Notes under the pieces: model-generated
What the model was told of the DNA's origin: nothing
The model's database searches: none
What the model saw: the letters and a program-made list of their open reading frames with translations, nothing else
From: an uncultured Dehalococcoidales bacterium
Lineage (GTDB): Bacteria; Chloroflexota; Dehalococcoidia; UBA1151; UBA1328
DNA: 64,000 nucleotides
Reading direction: 5' to 3'
Assembly (NCBI GenBank): GCA_905614375.1
Contig: CAJQSP010000030.1
Location: 9,430 to 73,429, forward strand
Position numbers and translations under genes: made by a program
Shown here: positions 17,304-25,912 of the stretch, piece after piece
Layout of the letters: each line of letters begins with the position of its first letter
How positions within the stretch are numbered: position 1 is the stretch's first letter

Positions 17304-18368
17304 ATGTCCAACGATCAATTTGCTTTTGTAGGTACCTACACACGACTCGGTAGCGAGGGTGTCTACACGTTGCGTCTAAACGGAGAAACCGGCGAGTTGA
17401 CCCAAGTTTCGGTTGCCGGTGGTCTCGAGAATCCATCGTTCGTAACTCTGGATCCTTCAGGTGACCATCTTTACGCGGTATCTGAGAGCAGTGGGTTTAA
17501 CGGGTCGGGTGGAATTACTGCCTTTAACGTCAATAAATCGACTGGCGAACTTACCCGGATTAACCAGCAATCGACCGGCGGATCGGGACCGTGCCATTTA
17601 ATGGTCGATTCGACCGATTCGATGGTGATCGTCACGAACTACTCTGGCGGAAGCGTTTCTGCACATCCGATCAATGCTGATGGATCAGTGGGCGAGCACA
17701 CAACGTTCATTCAGCATAAAGGTTCATCGATCAACAAACAGCGACAGGAACAGGCACACGCCCATTCGGTAAATATCGATAAAACCAATCGGTTTGCGTT
17801 TGTTTGTGACTTAGGTAAAGACCAAGTACTTACATACGCGATGGACGTTGACAACGCCCAGCTTTCGCTTTCTTCGACTGTGGACGCAGAGCCCGGCGAA
17901 GGGCCACGTCATTTCACATTCCACCCAACCAATCAACAGGTTTATGTGCTGAACGAACTAGGTTGCACAATCACTTTGTACAACCTTGGTGACGACGGTG
18001 TCTTGTCTCCAGTAGAGAAGGTTCCAACGCTCCCGGAAGGCTGGGACGGCGAAAACACCACTGCCGACATTCACACATCTCCGGATGGCGAATTTATTTA
18101 CGCATCGAACCGTGGACACGATTCAATAGTCATCTACGCGATCGATAAGTCGAGTGGAAAGATGAGTTTCGTTGGTCATGAATCGTCGGGGGGCAAAACA
18201 CCACGAAACTTTGCTATCACCCCAGATGGGAAATTCCTGCTGGCGGAAAATCAAGATTCCGACAGCATCGTTACGTTTAAACGTAACGATGATGGCACAT
18301 TGACTCCTACGGGATCGGTCATAAGCGTGCCAGCGCCTGTTTGTCTTCAGTTGCTCGCAGTCGATTAG
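17304..18368 (+). CDS. Lactonase family beta-propeller (6-phosphogluconolactonase-like)
   Basis: This 354-residue protein of repeating strands has the seven-bladed propeller features of the Pgl/lactonase family: FAFVGTYTR at the N-terminus, GPCHLMVD, AHAHSVNID and GPRHFTFHP, ending with LLAENQDSDSIVTFK. TTTAGGAG precedes the ATG. It should hydrolyse a sugar lactone to the acid, the step between sugar dehydrogenase and sugar-acid dehydratase, and enolase paralogues flank it on both sides. No signal peptide is visible. The coding sequence contains a 26-base perfect palindrome at 18266-18291. Confidence 0.87.
   Translation: MSNDQFAFVGTYTRLGSEGVYTLRLNGETGELTQVSVAGGLENPSFVTLDPSGDHLYAVSESSGFNGSGGITAFNVNKSTGELTRINQQSTGGSGPCHLMVDSTDSMVIVTNYSGGSVSAHPINADGSVGEHTTFIQHKGSSINKQRQEQAHAHSVNIDKTNRFAFVCDLGKDQVLTYAMDVDNAQLSLSSTVDAEPGEGPRHFTFHPTNQQVYVLNELGCTITLYNLGDDGVLSPVEKVPTLPEGWDGENTTADIHTSPDGEFIYASNRGHDSIVIYAIDKSSGKMSFVGHESSGGKTPRNFAITPDGKFLLAENQDSDSIVTFKRNDDGTLTPTGSVISVPAPVCLQLLAVD
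18266..18291. repeat. 26-base perfect palindrome inside the lactonase gene
   Basis: The sequence CATCGTTACGTTT (18266-18278) is followed at once by its exact reverse complement (18279-18291), with no loop. It encodes residues SIVTFKRND in the lactonase. Whether it binds a dimeric regulator or is accidental is unknown. Confidence 0.7.
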
Positions 18369-18427
18369 CATCCACCATTGACCGCCCTGTTCTGATTGGC
18401 CAGTGTGGATTACCAAGGAAGTTCGAC

Positions 18428-19615
18428 TTGAAAATCATTGATGTAAAAGTGTTTCGAATGGCTACGCCGGTTCACAAAACAGCAGGTACAAACTGGCTGT
18501 TCGTGCGAATTGACACTGACGAAGGAATTTCGGGTTGGGGCGAGGGGTCGCTCCAGTACAAGGACACTGCACTTGAGGCTGAAATCCTTGATTTTGCGAA
18601 GTTTTTGGAAGGTCAAGATCCACGACGAATTGACTGGATATGGAGCTCCATGTATCGGCGAGTTACGTGGGCTGGTGGTCCGATTTCGATGTCGGCTATT
18701 GCCGCTATCGATCTCGCGTTATGGGATTTAAAGGCGAAATCGCTTGGCATTCCGGTTTGGGAACTCGCCGGAGGAAAGCATCGCGACAATGTTCGCGTTT
18801 ATGCGAACGGATGGTTCGAAAATCTTACTGAACCTGTGCCTGGGGTTCCGGCTGAAATGGTCGCAAGGCAGGCCTCCCCTAAACTGCACGCTGAAGCTGC
18901 TCTTCGACTCAAAGACGAAGGGTGGACTGCTCTAAAGTTCTATCCGTTCGGAGGTCCGCAGGTAACGACTCCTGCACAGATCAGTCATGGCATCGAACTG
19001 GTGCGTGCTGTTCGAGAAGCGGTTGGACCAGATATGGAGATTGGCATCGACGTTCGTGCACGGTTAAATCCATGGAGCGCTGGTCGGGTTGCGCAGCAAT
19101 TAGAGCAGTTCAACATCGCCTGGTTGGAAGAACCGATTCTCTACGACAACGTCGACGCTATGGCAGATTTTGCACGTTCAGTAAACGTGCCAGTATCGAC
19201 GGGCGAACAGTTGTACAACCGCTGGGAATTCAGACCTCTGCTCGAAACCAACACCGTGAGGATGATCCAACCTGACATTTGCCATTGTGGTGGGTTTACC
19301 GAAATTCTCAAGATAGCCAGCATGGCAGAGGCATACTACGTTCCGGTCGCTCCCCACAACTCGAACGGTCCTCTTTCAACGTTGGCGAGCCTAAATCTAC
19401 AAATGAGCATTCCGAACTCATTTATGCAGGAGATATTCGTATCGTTCTTGGAGCGGTATCAGGAAGTTTTGACGAATCCGATCGACATCACGGAAGGGAT
19501 CGCCACGGTGCCAGACGGACCCGGCTGGGGAGCGGACATAGATCTGGAAGTCCTGTCGAAGTACCCGCCGACCGAATTTGTTCAGATCCAAGACGAACCT
19601 TACTTAGAATTTTAG
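18428..19615 (+). CDS. Enolase-superfamily enzyme, paralogue 2 (galactonate dehydratase-like)
   Basis: The longest frame starts at 18341 inside the lactonase gene, but TTG 18428 has AAGGAAG just upstream and gives the family-typical MKIIDVKVFR, so 395 residues is preferred. Metal ligands are Asp in IGIDVRARL, Glu in WLEEPI and Glu in STGEQLY; His lies in PHNSNGPLST. The GEQ and PHNSxGP patterns resemble the galactonate/gluconate dehydratase branch of the family. The gene is collinear with the lactonase and paralogue 1, so the three may form one operon for sugar-acid degradation. Specificity is inferred only from motif style. Confidence 0.85.
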   Translation: MKIIDVKVFRMATPVHKTAGTNWLFVRIDTDEGISGWGEGSLQYKDTALEAEILDFAKFLEGQDPRRIDWIWSSMYRRVTWAGGPISMSAIAAIDLALWDLKAKSLGIPVWELAGGKHRDNVRVYANGWFENLTEPVPGVPAEMVARQASPKLHAEAALRLKDEGWTALKFYPFGGPQVTTPAQISHGIELVRAVREAVGPDMEIGIDVRARLNPWSAGRVAQQLEQFNIAWLEEPILYDNVDAMADFARSVNVPVSTGEQLYNRWEFRPLLETNTVRMIQPDICHCGGFTEILKIASMAEAYYVPVAPHNSNGPLSTLASLNLQMSIPNSFMQEIFVSFLERYQEVLTNPIDITEGIATVPDGPGWGADIDLEVLSKYPPTEFVQIQDEPYLEF

Positions 19616-19624
19616 CGAGTACCG

Positions 19625-21040
19625 TTACTCGACAATCGCTTGACGCTCTGATTCGACTTCCTGAAACCACGTTTCAAGTTCGGCAAGCATTCGACCGGAT
19701 ATATCAGGGTTCATTGCGGCAAGATTGTTCGTTTCACCCGGATCAGTTGAGAGATCGTATAGCTCAGGCGCTGGCGGCTCAGGAATGATTCTCTTTGGTT
19801 CAGGCCAATCGAACTTCTTACTAAAGTTTTCGGGGTAGTACTTGTATTCGATATCTTTCTCGATGTAATCGTCAGCAAGTCGCTTGTCGGCATCTGAGGC
19901 GTAAGCGATATTAAGGGCAGGGCGCACAAGCTTCCAATCGCCATGACGCATCGCAGCGTTCGTTACACCGATTGGGGAATCGTTGTTCCATTGCCAGAAT
20001 CTTCGTGGCTGTTCTTGAGGTGAATCGCCCTTGAGGACAGTGGTTACGTCATGACCGTCGATAGGTTTTTCGCCAACTCTGTCCGAACCAGTCAACGACA
20101 GCAGTGTTGGTAGCCAATCAGTGAAACAAATCTGATCGTTGATCTCGATGTTTTGGGGTAGACCGTTCCCCCAACGAGCGATCATTGGCACTCGAATCCC
20201 GCCTTCGTAGACCGATCCTTTTGCACCTGCAAAACCGTTGTTGTATCGGGAACTGTTGAGGGAGACACCGTCCGGAACCTGATCATATCTTTGGCTGAAC
20301 GCAGGTCCGTTATCGCTAGTGAACATCAACAATGTGTCGTCTTCAATTCCGGAAGTACGCAGTGCTTCACGTACCTTGCCGATTCCACCGTCCATAACTT
20401 CGATCATTGCGTAAATCAACGCTATTCCACGTTCGAATCCGGCATCGACGTACTTCTGCGTAACTTCTTCAGGAGCCTGCAAAGGCGAGTGCGGGGCATT
20501 CCAGGTAATCATCAGGAAGAACGGTTCATTTTCGTGACGACGAATGAAATCTACCGACTCGTCGGCTAAAACGTCAGTCAAGTAGCGACCATCCGATTTT
20601 TCGAGAGTTCCGTTCCGATCGAGATTCCAGCGGTAGTAGTCGGCCCATCCTCCTCTGAACCCAGCGAATTCATCGAAACCCCTAGCGTTTGGATGAAATC
20701 GAGGATCAAGCGCCCCGTTGTGCCATTTACCAACCATCCCAGTCGCATATCCCGCAGACTTGAACGAATCGGCTATCGTCGCTTCTCCAAGGGCTATACG
20801 GTCGTTTCCGAGCACTTCCTGGGGAGTAACAGCTCCAGTGCGTATCGGATACCGACCCGTGAGCAATGCAGCACGAGAGGGAGAACAAACAGCTGAACCA
20901 GCGTAGTGCTGCGTAAGTCGAATGCCTTGAGAAGCTAGTTCGTCGAGGGCTGGAGTGTGTACCCGCCCTTCCGAGTACAAACCGAAATCTCCGTAGCCCA
21001 TATCATCGGCAACCATCAGAACAATATTTGGACCGGACAA
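19625..21040 (-). CDS. Sulfatase (formylglycine-dependent, Cys type)
   Basis: The 471-residue protein has NIVLMVADDMGYGD, with metal-binding Asp residues, and VCSPSRAALLTGRYP, the C-x-P-S-R motif in which Cys becomes formylglycine. TSDNGPAF and a C-terminal PELYDLSTDPGETNNLA follow. It therefore hydrolyses sulfate esters and needs a formylglycine-generating enzyme encoded elsewhere. The start is TTG at 21040 with a purine-rich AGAGAG upstream. No signal peptide is visible, which is unusual because many marine sulfatases are exported. It converges on enolase paralogue 2, ending nine bases away. Confidence 0.9.
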   Translation of the reverse strand: MSGPNIVLMVADDMGYGDFGLYSEGRVHTPALDELASQGIRLTQHYAGSAVCSPSRAALLTGRYPIRTGAVTPQEVLGNDRIALGEATIADSFKSAGYATGMVGKWHNGALDPRFHPNARGFDEFAGFRGGWADYYRWNLDRNGTLEKSDGRYLTDVLADESVDFIRRHENEPFFLMITWNAPHSPLQAPEEVTQKYVDAGFERGIALIYAMIEVMDGGIGKVREALRTSGIEDDTLLMFTSDNGPAFSQRYDQVPDGVSLNSSRYNNGFAGAKGSVYEGGIRVPMIARWGNGLPQNIEINDQICFTDWLPTLLSLTGSDRVGEKPIDGHDVTTVLKGDSPQEQPRRFWQWNNDSPIGVTNAAMRHGDWKLVRPALNIAYASDADKRLADDYIEKDIEYKYYPENFSKKFDWPEPKRIIPEPPAPELYDLSTDPGETNNLAAMNPDISGRMLAELETWFQEVESERQAIVE

Positions 21041-21228
21041 TGTTTCGCTCTCTTTTTGGCTAATTAGCTGGCTGGCAGTTTTAGCTTATGCCATCCCAAC
21101 TTTGACTGTGATATGTCTCAACATCCTAGATGCCAGAAATAGCTGCGGGTGTCCGATTCGACCCGAAGACGGTATTGTTTACCGGCGGATAACGATCTGA
21201 AGCTGATAGCTAAGAGGGCTGCTGCAAT

Positions 21229-22158
21229 ATGGCAATGGAAACTAAACGACTAGGTAAAACAAATCTGGAAGTCGGGAGACTTGGAATTGGTCTATCCGAA
21301 GTTGGATTTAATCTTGATTTGACCGATGTCGATCAGGCGCGTGACGTCATCACTCAGGCGCTCGACAACGGCGTCAACTTCCTAGACACTGCCGCCTGCT
21401 ACGGGATTAGTGAGGAACTGATTGGAATGGTCGTTTCCGAACGTCGCAGCGAATTCGTTCTAGCCACAAAAGCGGGACACTATCTTCCGCGAGGTCATGG
21501 CGTCGACTGGACTTACGATCTGATTAACTCGTCGATAGACCGTTCACTTGAGCGAATGAAGACCGAATACGTTGATCTCGTGCAGCTTCACTCCTGCTCA
21601 GTAGAAATCCTCGAACGAGGCGATGTGATCAGGGCGCTGCAAGACGCCAAAGCCGCTGGCAAAACTCGGCACGTCGGCTATAGCGGCGACAACGAGTCCG
21701 CTAAATGGGCGGTGACGAGTGGACTCTTCGACACACTTCAGACCAGTTTTAGTCTCGTTGATCAGTCGGCACGAACGAATCTGTTCGCAGATGTAGAAGC
21801 AAACGATATGGGACTGATCATAAAACGACCGATCGGTAATGCTGTTTGGGGTGCAGCAGTTGATCCTCGACCATACGAGCACATTCCCCAATACACGATG
21901 GAATACACTCGGCGCGCCAGAATGATGGGCGAAGAAGGCCTACTTGCCGACGAGCCAAAAGACCGCATTCGACTGGCCTTGGGATTCACATTTGCTCATC
22001 CTGAGGTCGACGTTACCATCGTAGGGACACAGCGTCCGCATCACATGAAGTCGAATTTAGAGATGGTTTCCGACCCAATGGGTGTTACCGACGCTACGGT
22101 TTCCGATCTTCACAAACGTTGGGATAAATTCGCCGACGGTTGGGAGCAACGGGGCTAG
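21229..22158 (+). CDS. Aldo/keto reductase
   Basis: This is a 309-residue TIM barrel. LGKTNLEVGRLGIGLSEVG opens it, NFLDTAACYG carries the catalytic Asp and Tyr, and a Lys follows in VLATKAG; DLVQLHSC has the His. RLALGFTFAHPEVDVTIVGT near the end belongs to the cofactor site. It should reduce aldehydes or ketones, or oxidise sugars, with NAD(P)H. It is divergent from the sulfatase, with 188 bases between starts. Substrate unknown. Confidence 0.87.
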   Translation: MAMETKRLGKTNLEVGRLGIGLSEVGFNLDLTDVDQARDVITQALDNGVNFLDTAACYGISEELIGMVVSERRSEFVLATKAGHYLPRGHGVDWTYDLINSSIDRSLERMKTEYVDLVQLHSCSVEILERGDVIRALQDAKAAGKTRHVGYSGDNESAKWAVTSGLFDTLQTSFSLVDQSARTNLFADVEANDMGLIIKRPIGNAVWGAAVDPRPYEHIPQYTMEYTRRARMMGEEGLLADEPKDRIRLALGFTFAHPEVDVTIVGTQRPHHMKSNLEMVSDPMGVTDATVSDLHKRWDKFADGWEQRG

Positions 22159-22218
22159 CCTATTTCGGGTTCGGCTGGCTAGAATGGATAGAAGTCAGCA
22201 GAACGCGATTCACCATGT

Positions 22219-22304
22219 GGGGGAGTGGCGAAATGGCAGACGCGCATGCCTTAGGAGCATGTGCCTTAATCGGCGTGTGGGTTCGACTCCCACCTTCCCC
22301 ACCA
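22219..22304 (+). tRNA. tRNA-Leu (anticodon TAG)
   Basis: The acceptor stem GGGGGAG pairs with CTTCCCC (one G-T), followed by discriminator A and an encoded CCA. The anticodon stem CATGC/GCATG (22245-22261) closes the loop CTTAGGA, with anticodon TAG at 22252-22254. A long variable arm and the GGTTCGACTCC T-arm are present, as expected for a class II leucine tRNA reading CUA. A T-rich run follows the CCA. Confidence 0.95.
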
Positions 22305-22390
22305 TTTATTTTTTCGTACAATCATCGGTCGACGGAGCGACTCTTTAGTCGCAGCAACGTCCCGATAATCGTTCAATCTAAAGAGAAAAA

Positions 22391-23380
22391 ATGACTAAAG
22401 TCCTCGTTACTCGGCGTACATTTCCGGAAGCCGCAGCTGCTCTTCGTGCAAGCGGTGCAGAAGTTGTGATTTGGGAAGATTCCGATGCGCCATCTCAGTC
22501 GGACCTAATCGCTGCAGTTGCAGATATCGATGGTCTCTACGCTCATATCACCAATCAAGTGAACGCTGAGGTAATGGATGCAGCACCGAAGTTGAAGGTT
22601 ATTACAGAGTTTGGCGTTGGCTACGACAACATCGAAATCGTTGCTGCTAACAAGCGGGGAATTGCCGTTTGCAACACCCCGGGAATTCTTTCCGAAAGCA
22701 CAGCCGACGAAGCGTTTGCGTTGTTGGCTTCAATGGCTCGACGTACCAATGATCTACCAGCGATGGTGAAGCGTGGCGAGTGGGGAGATTTCGACCCACT
22801 GGGCTATCTCGCAACCGACATTCATCACAAAACGCTTGGAATAGTCGGCATGGGTAACATTGGATCTGAGATGGCAAAACGTGCCGCTGGCTTCAACATG
22901 AACGTGCTGTATTTCAATCGAAACAAACGTGATGAAGAATTTGGCGCAACTTACGTTGATTCACTTGAAGAAATTCTCGAACGATCTGACTACATTTCTT
23001 TGCACAATCCTTTGACGCCGGAAACGACGAACATGATGAGCACCGATCAATTCAAGTTGATGAAGAAGTCAGCCATTCTCATCAATACGACGCGCGGTCC
23101 GGTTGTCGATCAGGATGCCCTCTACGAAGCGTTGAAGTCTGGTGAAATCGCTGGAGCAGCTTTGGACGTCACGGTGCCAGAACCGATTCCTTCTGACCAC
23201 CCGTTACTTACGCTCGACAATTGCCTTATCATGCCGCACGTTGCGAGCGCTACAGGCGATACTCGAATGAAGATGGCTATGATGTCGGTTGAGAACGTCC
23301 TTGCGGGTATGGCGGGCGACTGGCCCCCTTACTGTGTGAACCAGAAAGAGATCTCTAGTAACGCTCGCCTAAAGGGCTAG
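22391..23380 (+). CDS. D-2-hydroxyacid dehydrogenase family protein
   Basis: The 329-residue protein has the two-domain fold of D-isomer 2-hydroxyacid dehydrogenases: VITEFGVGYDNI, the NAD motif GIVGMGNIGSEMAKRAAGF, INTTRGPVVDQDAL with the substrate Arg, a Glu in DVTVPEPIP and the catalytic His in MPHVASAT. It interconverts 2-oxo and 2-hydroxy acids with NAD(P)H; glyoxylate, hydroxypyruvate or 2-ketogluconate are typical substrates. A purine-rich AAAGAGAAAAA precedes the ATG. It converges on enolase paralogue 3. Confidence 0.88.
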   Translation: MTKVLVTRRTFPEAAAALRASGAEVVIWEDSDAPSQSDLIAAVADIDGLYAHITNQVNAEVMDAAPKLKVITEFGVGYDNIEIVAANKRGIAVCNTPGILSESTADEAFALLASMARRTNDLPAMVKRGEWGDFDPLGYLATDIHHKTLGIVGMGNIGSEMAKRAAGFNMNVLYFNRNKRDEEFGATYVDSLEEILERSDYISLHNPLTPETTNMMSTDQFKLMKKSAILINTTRGPVVDQDALYEALKSGEIAGAALDVTVPEPIPSDHPLLTLDNCLIMPHVASATGDTRMKMAMMSVENVLAGMAGDWPPYCVNQKEISSNARLKG

Positions 23381-23399
23381 ATATCTAGGTTTACCAAGT

Positions 23400-24602
23400 T
23401 TAATCGTCGAAGAAAGCCGCGTCTTCATCACTCAGATACCGCTTGGTTTCCTCAACTCGGAAACTAATACCGAGACCTGGACTGTCATTCACCTCTATAT
23501 GACTGTCCTTGACCTGATAAGCGTCAACACCGTCAAGAATATCCCACCACCAGTCAGGTTTTCCACTTGGAAGTTCGAACGCTATAAAGTTCTGTGGCAT
23601 CGCTGCACCTACGTGGACGTGCGCAGCTAGCCCGATCAAACCATCAACGGTACCGTGGGGTGCCATTTGAATATTATGTAGATCGGCAAACTCCGCGATC
23701 CATTTTAGTTCTGAAATGCCACCAACGTCCATTGGGTCAGGGCCGACTACGTCGACTGCGTGCTGCTCAATGAGGTCTTTAAATCCGTGCCGCAAGTAAA
23801 TCTGCTCGCCAGTGTGAATTGGTGTCGATGTGTATGGCGTGACTTGTAAGAAGTATTCAGGATGCACATATGGCGTGTAATCCCCAGTAATAGTGTCTTC
23901 CATCCACATCAGGTGATATGGCTCGAGCGCCTGTGCAAGACGTAATGTATCGGACGCAGTTAGGCCCGGACCGCAGTCTAGAGCGAGCCCCACTTCATCG
24001 CCAAGTACTTCTTTCATAGCAATTACTGCATCGACAGTAATGTTAAAGCCCTTTTCGGTTAGTACTCCACGGTTCCCATACTTGTCTGCCTCCACATATT
24101 CGCCGTACTGAAAATCAGGCATGTGCCTGAGCATTGGTGAACCGTGGAATGCAACCCCCTGCTTGATGATAGAGAAATTCTGTGGAAGATCTTTCATATA
24201 TTGCATATTGGCAGCGAAGTCTTCTGGCGTGTAGCCGTCAAAGCGCTTCCGGTAGTTTCCGTTGTAAACCCTAACTTTGTCTCGTATCTTGCCACCGAGT
24301 AGTTTGTATACCGGAGCGTTAAGTGCTTTGCCTGAGATGTCCCATAGCGCTATTTCAATGGCGCTCACACCTGAACCCCACGGCTTGAATCCACCTGCTC
24401 GTCGAATATGCAGCAACACTCGCTCAACATCCGTCGGATCAAGTCCCACGATTAAATTCTTGTAATATTCGATCTGTGGTTTGAAAAAAGACTGATTACG
24501 CGGTGATTCGGCACCACCGATACCATCAATGCCCTCATCGGTTGTGATTCGGACTACCGGATGATCTCCGATAGTGGCTACTTTAACGTCTGTGATCTTC
24601 AT
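23400..24602 (-). CDS. Enolase-superfamily enzyme, paralogue 3
   Basis: The 400-residue protein starts MKITDVKVATIG. It shows ALWDISGKALNAPVYKLLGG at the capping-domain border, Asp in LALDCGPG, Glu in WMEDTIT, Glu in HTGEQIY and His in APHGTVDG. An insertion of about 35 residues after IIKQGVAF (including DFQYGEYVEADKYG) distinguishes it from the other paralogues here. It belongs to the mandelate racemase branch; the reaction is likely dehydration or epimerisation of an acid sugar, but the substrate is not identifiable. It is divergent from the Zn dehydrogenase at 24805, and the 202-base gap should hold both promoters. Confidence 0.86.
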   Translation of the reverse strand: MKITDVKVATIGDHPVVRITTDEGIDGIGGAESPRNQSFFKPQIEYYKNLIVGLDPTDVERVLLHIRRAGGFKPWGSGVSAIEIALWDISGKALNAPVYKLLGGKIRDKVRVYNGNYRKRFDGYTPEDFAANMQYMKDLPQNFSIIKQGVAFHGSPMLRHMPDFQYGEYVEADKYGNRGVLTEKGFNITVDAVIAMKEVLGDEVGLALDCGPGLTASDTLRLAQALEPYHLMWMEDTITGDYTPYVHPEYFLQVTPYTSTPIHTGEQIYLRHGFKDLIEQHAVDVVGPDPMDVGGISELKWIAEFADLHNIQMAPHGTVDGLIGLAAHVHVGAAMPQNFIAFELPSGKPDWWWDILDGVDAYQVKDSHIEVNDSPGLGISFRVEETKRYLSDEDAAFFDD

Positions 24603-24804
24603 AAATGCTCTTTTGCTTCCGACTCCAAGGTCAACAAGTGACTACTAATTCTCACGAGCGGAATTCTACGCTTGATCAGAAGCACAGAATCGCAATAATA
24701 ATTCAAATTCTGTTCTAAGCATCAGAGCTTTAATTTAGACGAATGCTCGATTTCGGTATTACTATTCATGCTAATAAAATCTTTTTGAATGAAACGGAGA
24801 GAAA

Positions 24805-25806
24805 ATGCGAGTAGCGACTTGGCGTGGTGGTGGTGAAATTACGATTGATGAAGTTCCGACCCCGAAGGCGGGTCCGAGCGAGTTAGTTGTGAAGGTTCTT
24901 TCATCGGGAATCTGCGGAACAGACATTCACAAAACGCAAGGATTATTCCCCGCTACACCCCCCGACATTCTTGGTCATGAGTTCGTTGGTCCTGTTATCG
25001 AAATCGGAGAAGGTGTCGATGAGTCGATGATTGGTAAAGTCATCGGCTGCACGATGAATCCTGCCTGTGGCGAATGTCAGGGCTGTCTCACATGGTCGGC
25101 AATGCATTGCGAGCGCAACAAGCGCTATTCAGGGGGATTCGCCGAGTACGTCCTCGTTGATCACCGACAGGCGCACATTGTGCCCGATGGTCTTGACCAC
25201 GAAACCGCCTCGATGGCGGAACCGCTGGCATGTGTCATTTCTACTCTCAACATGATAGAAGTCCAAGAGGGCTGTGATGCGCTTGTGGTCGGTGGAGGAC
25301 TCCTAGGATTGCTGACGGTCGGAATGCTCAAGCTTCGGGGCGCAGCAAACATCATCCTCTCTGAGCCAAACGCAAAGCGGCTCGGGATGGGCAAGCAATT
25401 TGGTGCGACTCACCTTAATGACCCGACTAAAGACGATTTAGCTGAGCTAGTGAATGAAGTCACCGGTGGGTATGGCGTAAAGATCGGTGCAGAGGCAGTA
25501 GGTGTACCGGCATTAGTAGCCAATGTTTCGAAGCTGATTCGACCGCGAGGCAATCTCGTGCTTGTCGGGGTTTCGCCACAAGGTTCAGCATTGCCGGTAG
25601 ATCTTTACGATTTGCACTACAAAGAAATCACAATGAGCGGTGCGTTCGGTGCTGGTGACGCCTTTAGCGAAGCCCTCGAAACGTTGCCAAAGCTAAACTT
25701 AGTTGGTGTCGTGAGCGGACGTTTTCCATTGGAAGAAACGTCCAAAGCATTGCAGATATCGGCAAAGGGCGGCGGTGTGAAGTACATGATTGCTCCACAC
25801 GACTAA
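24805..25806 (+). CDS. Zinc-dependent medium-chain alcohol/polyol dehydrogenase
   Basis: This 333-residue MDR protein has catalytic zinc ligands in SGICGTDIH and LGHEFVG. The structural zinc lobe is intact, with four Cys in PACGECQGCLTWSAMHC. The NAD-binding motif is VVGGGLLGLLTVG. It resembles threonine, sorbitol and idonate dehydrogenases and should oxidise a polyol or sugar acid with NAD(P). AACGGAGAG precedes the ATG. A TPP enzyme follows 107 bases downstream on the same strand. Confidence 0.88.
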   Translation: MRVATWRGGGEITIDEVPTPKAGPSELVVKVLSSGICGTDIHKTQGLFPATPPDILGHEFVGPVIEIGEGVDESMIGKVIGCTMNPACGECQGCLTWSAMHCERNKRYSGGFAEYVLVDHRQAHIVPDGLDHETASMAEPLACVISTLNMIEVQEGCDALVVGGGLLGLLTVGMLKLRGAANIILSEPNAKRLGMGKQFGATHLNDPTKDDLAELVNEVTGGYGVKIGAEAVGVPALVANVSKLIRPRGNLVLVGVSPQGSALPVDLYDLHYKEITMSGAFGAGDAFSEALETLPKLNLVGVVSGRFPLEETSKALQISAKGGGVKYMIAPHD

Positions 25807-25912
25807 TAGATCAATTAATGCTGGCGCACCGACCAATACAACGGTAATCTGCGTTCGCTTGCAATATTCAGAAAATAAATACGCACCATTAGTGATGCGG
25901 TCGAGGTTAAAC

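Noticed and set aside
22336..22351. GCGACT/AGTCGC hairpin downstream of tRNA-Leu
   Set aside because: Short stem, no T-run after it; the tRNA transcript more likely ends in the earlier T-rich stretch.
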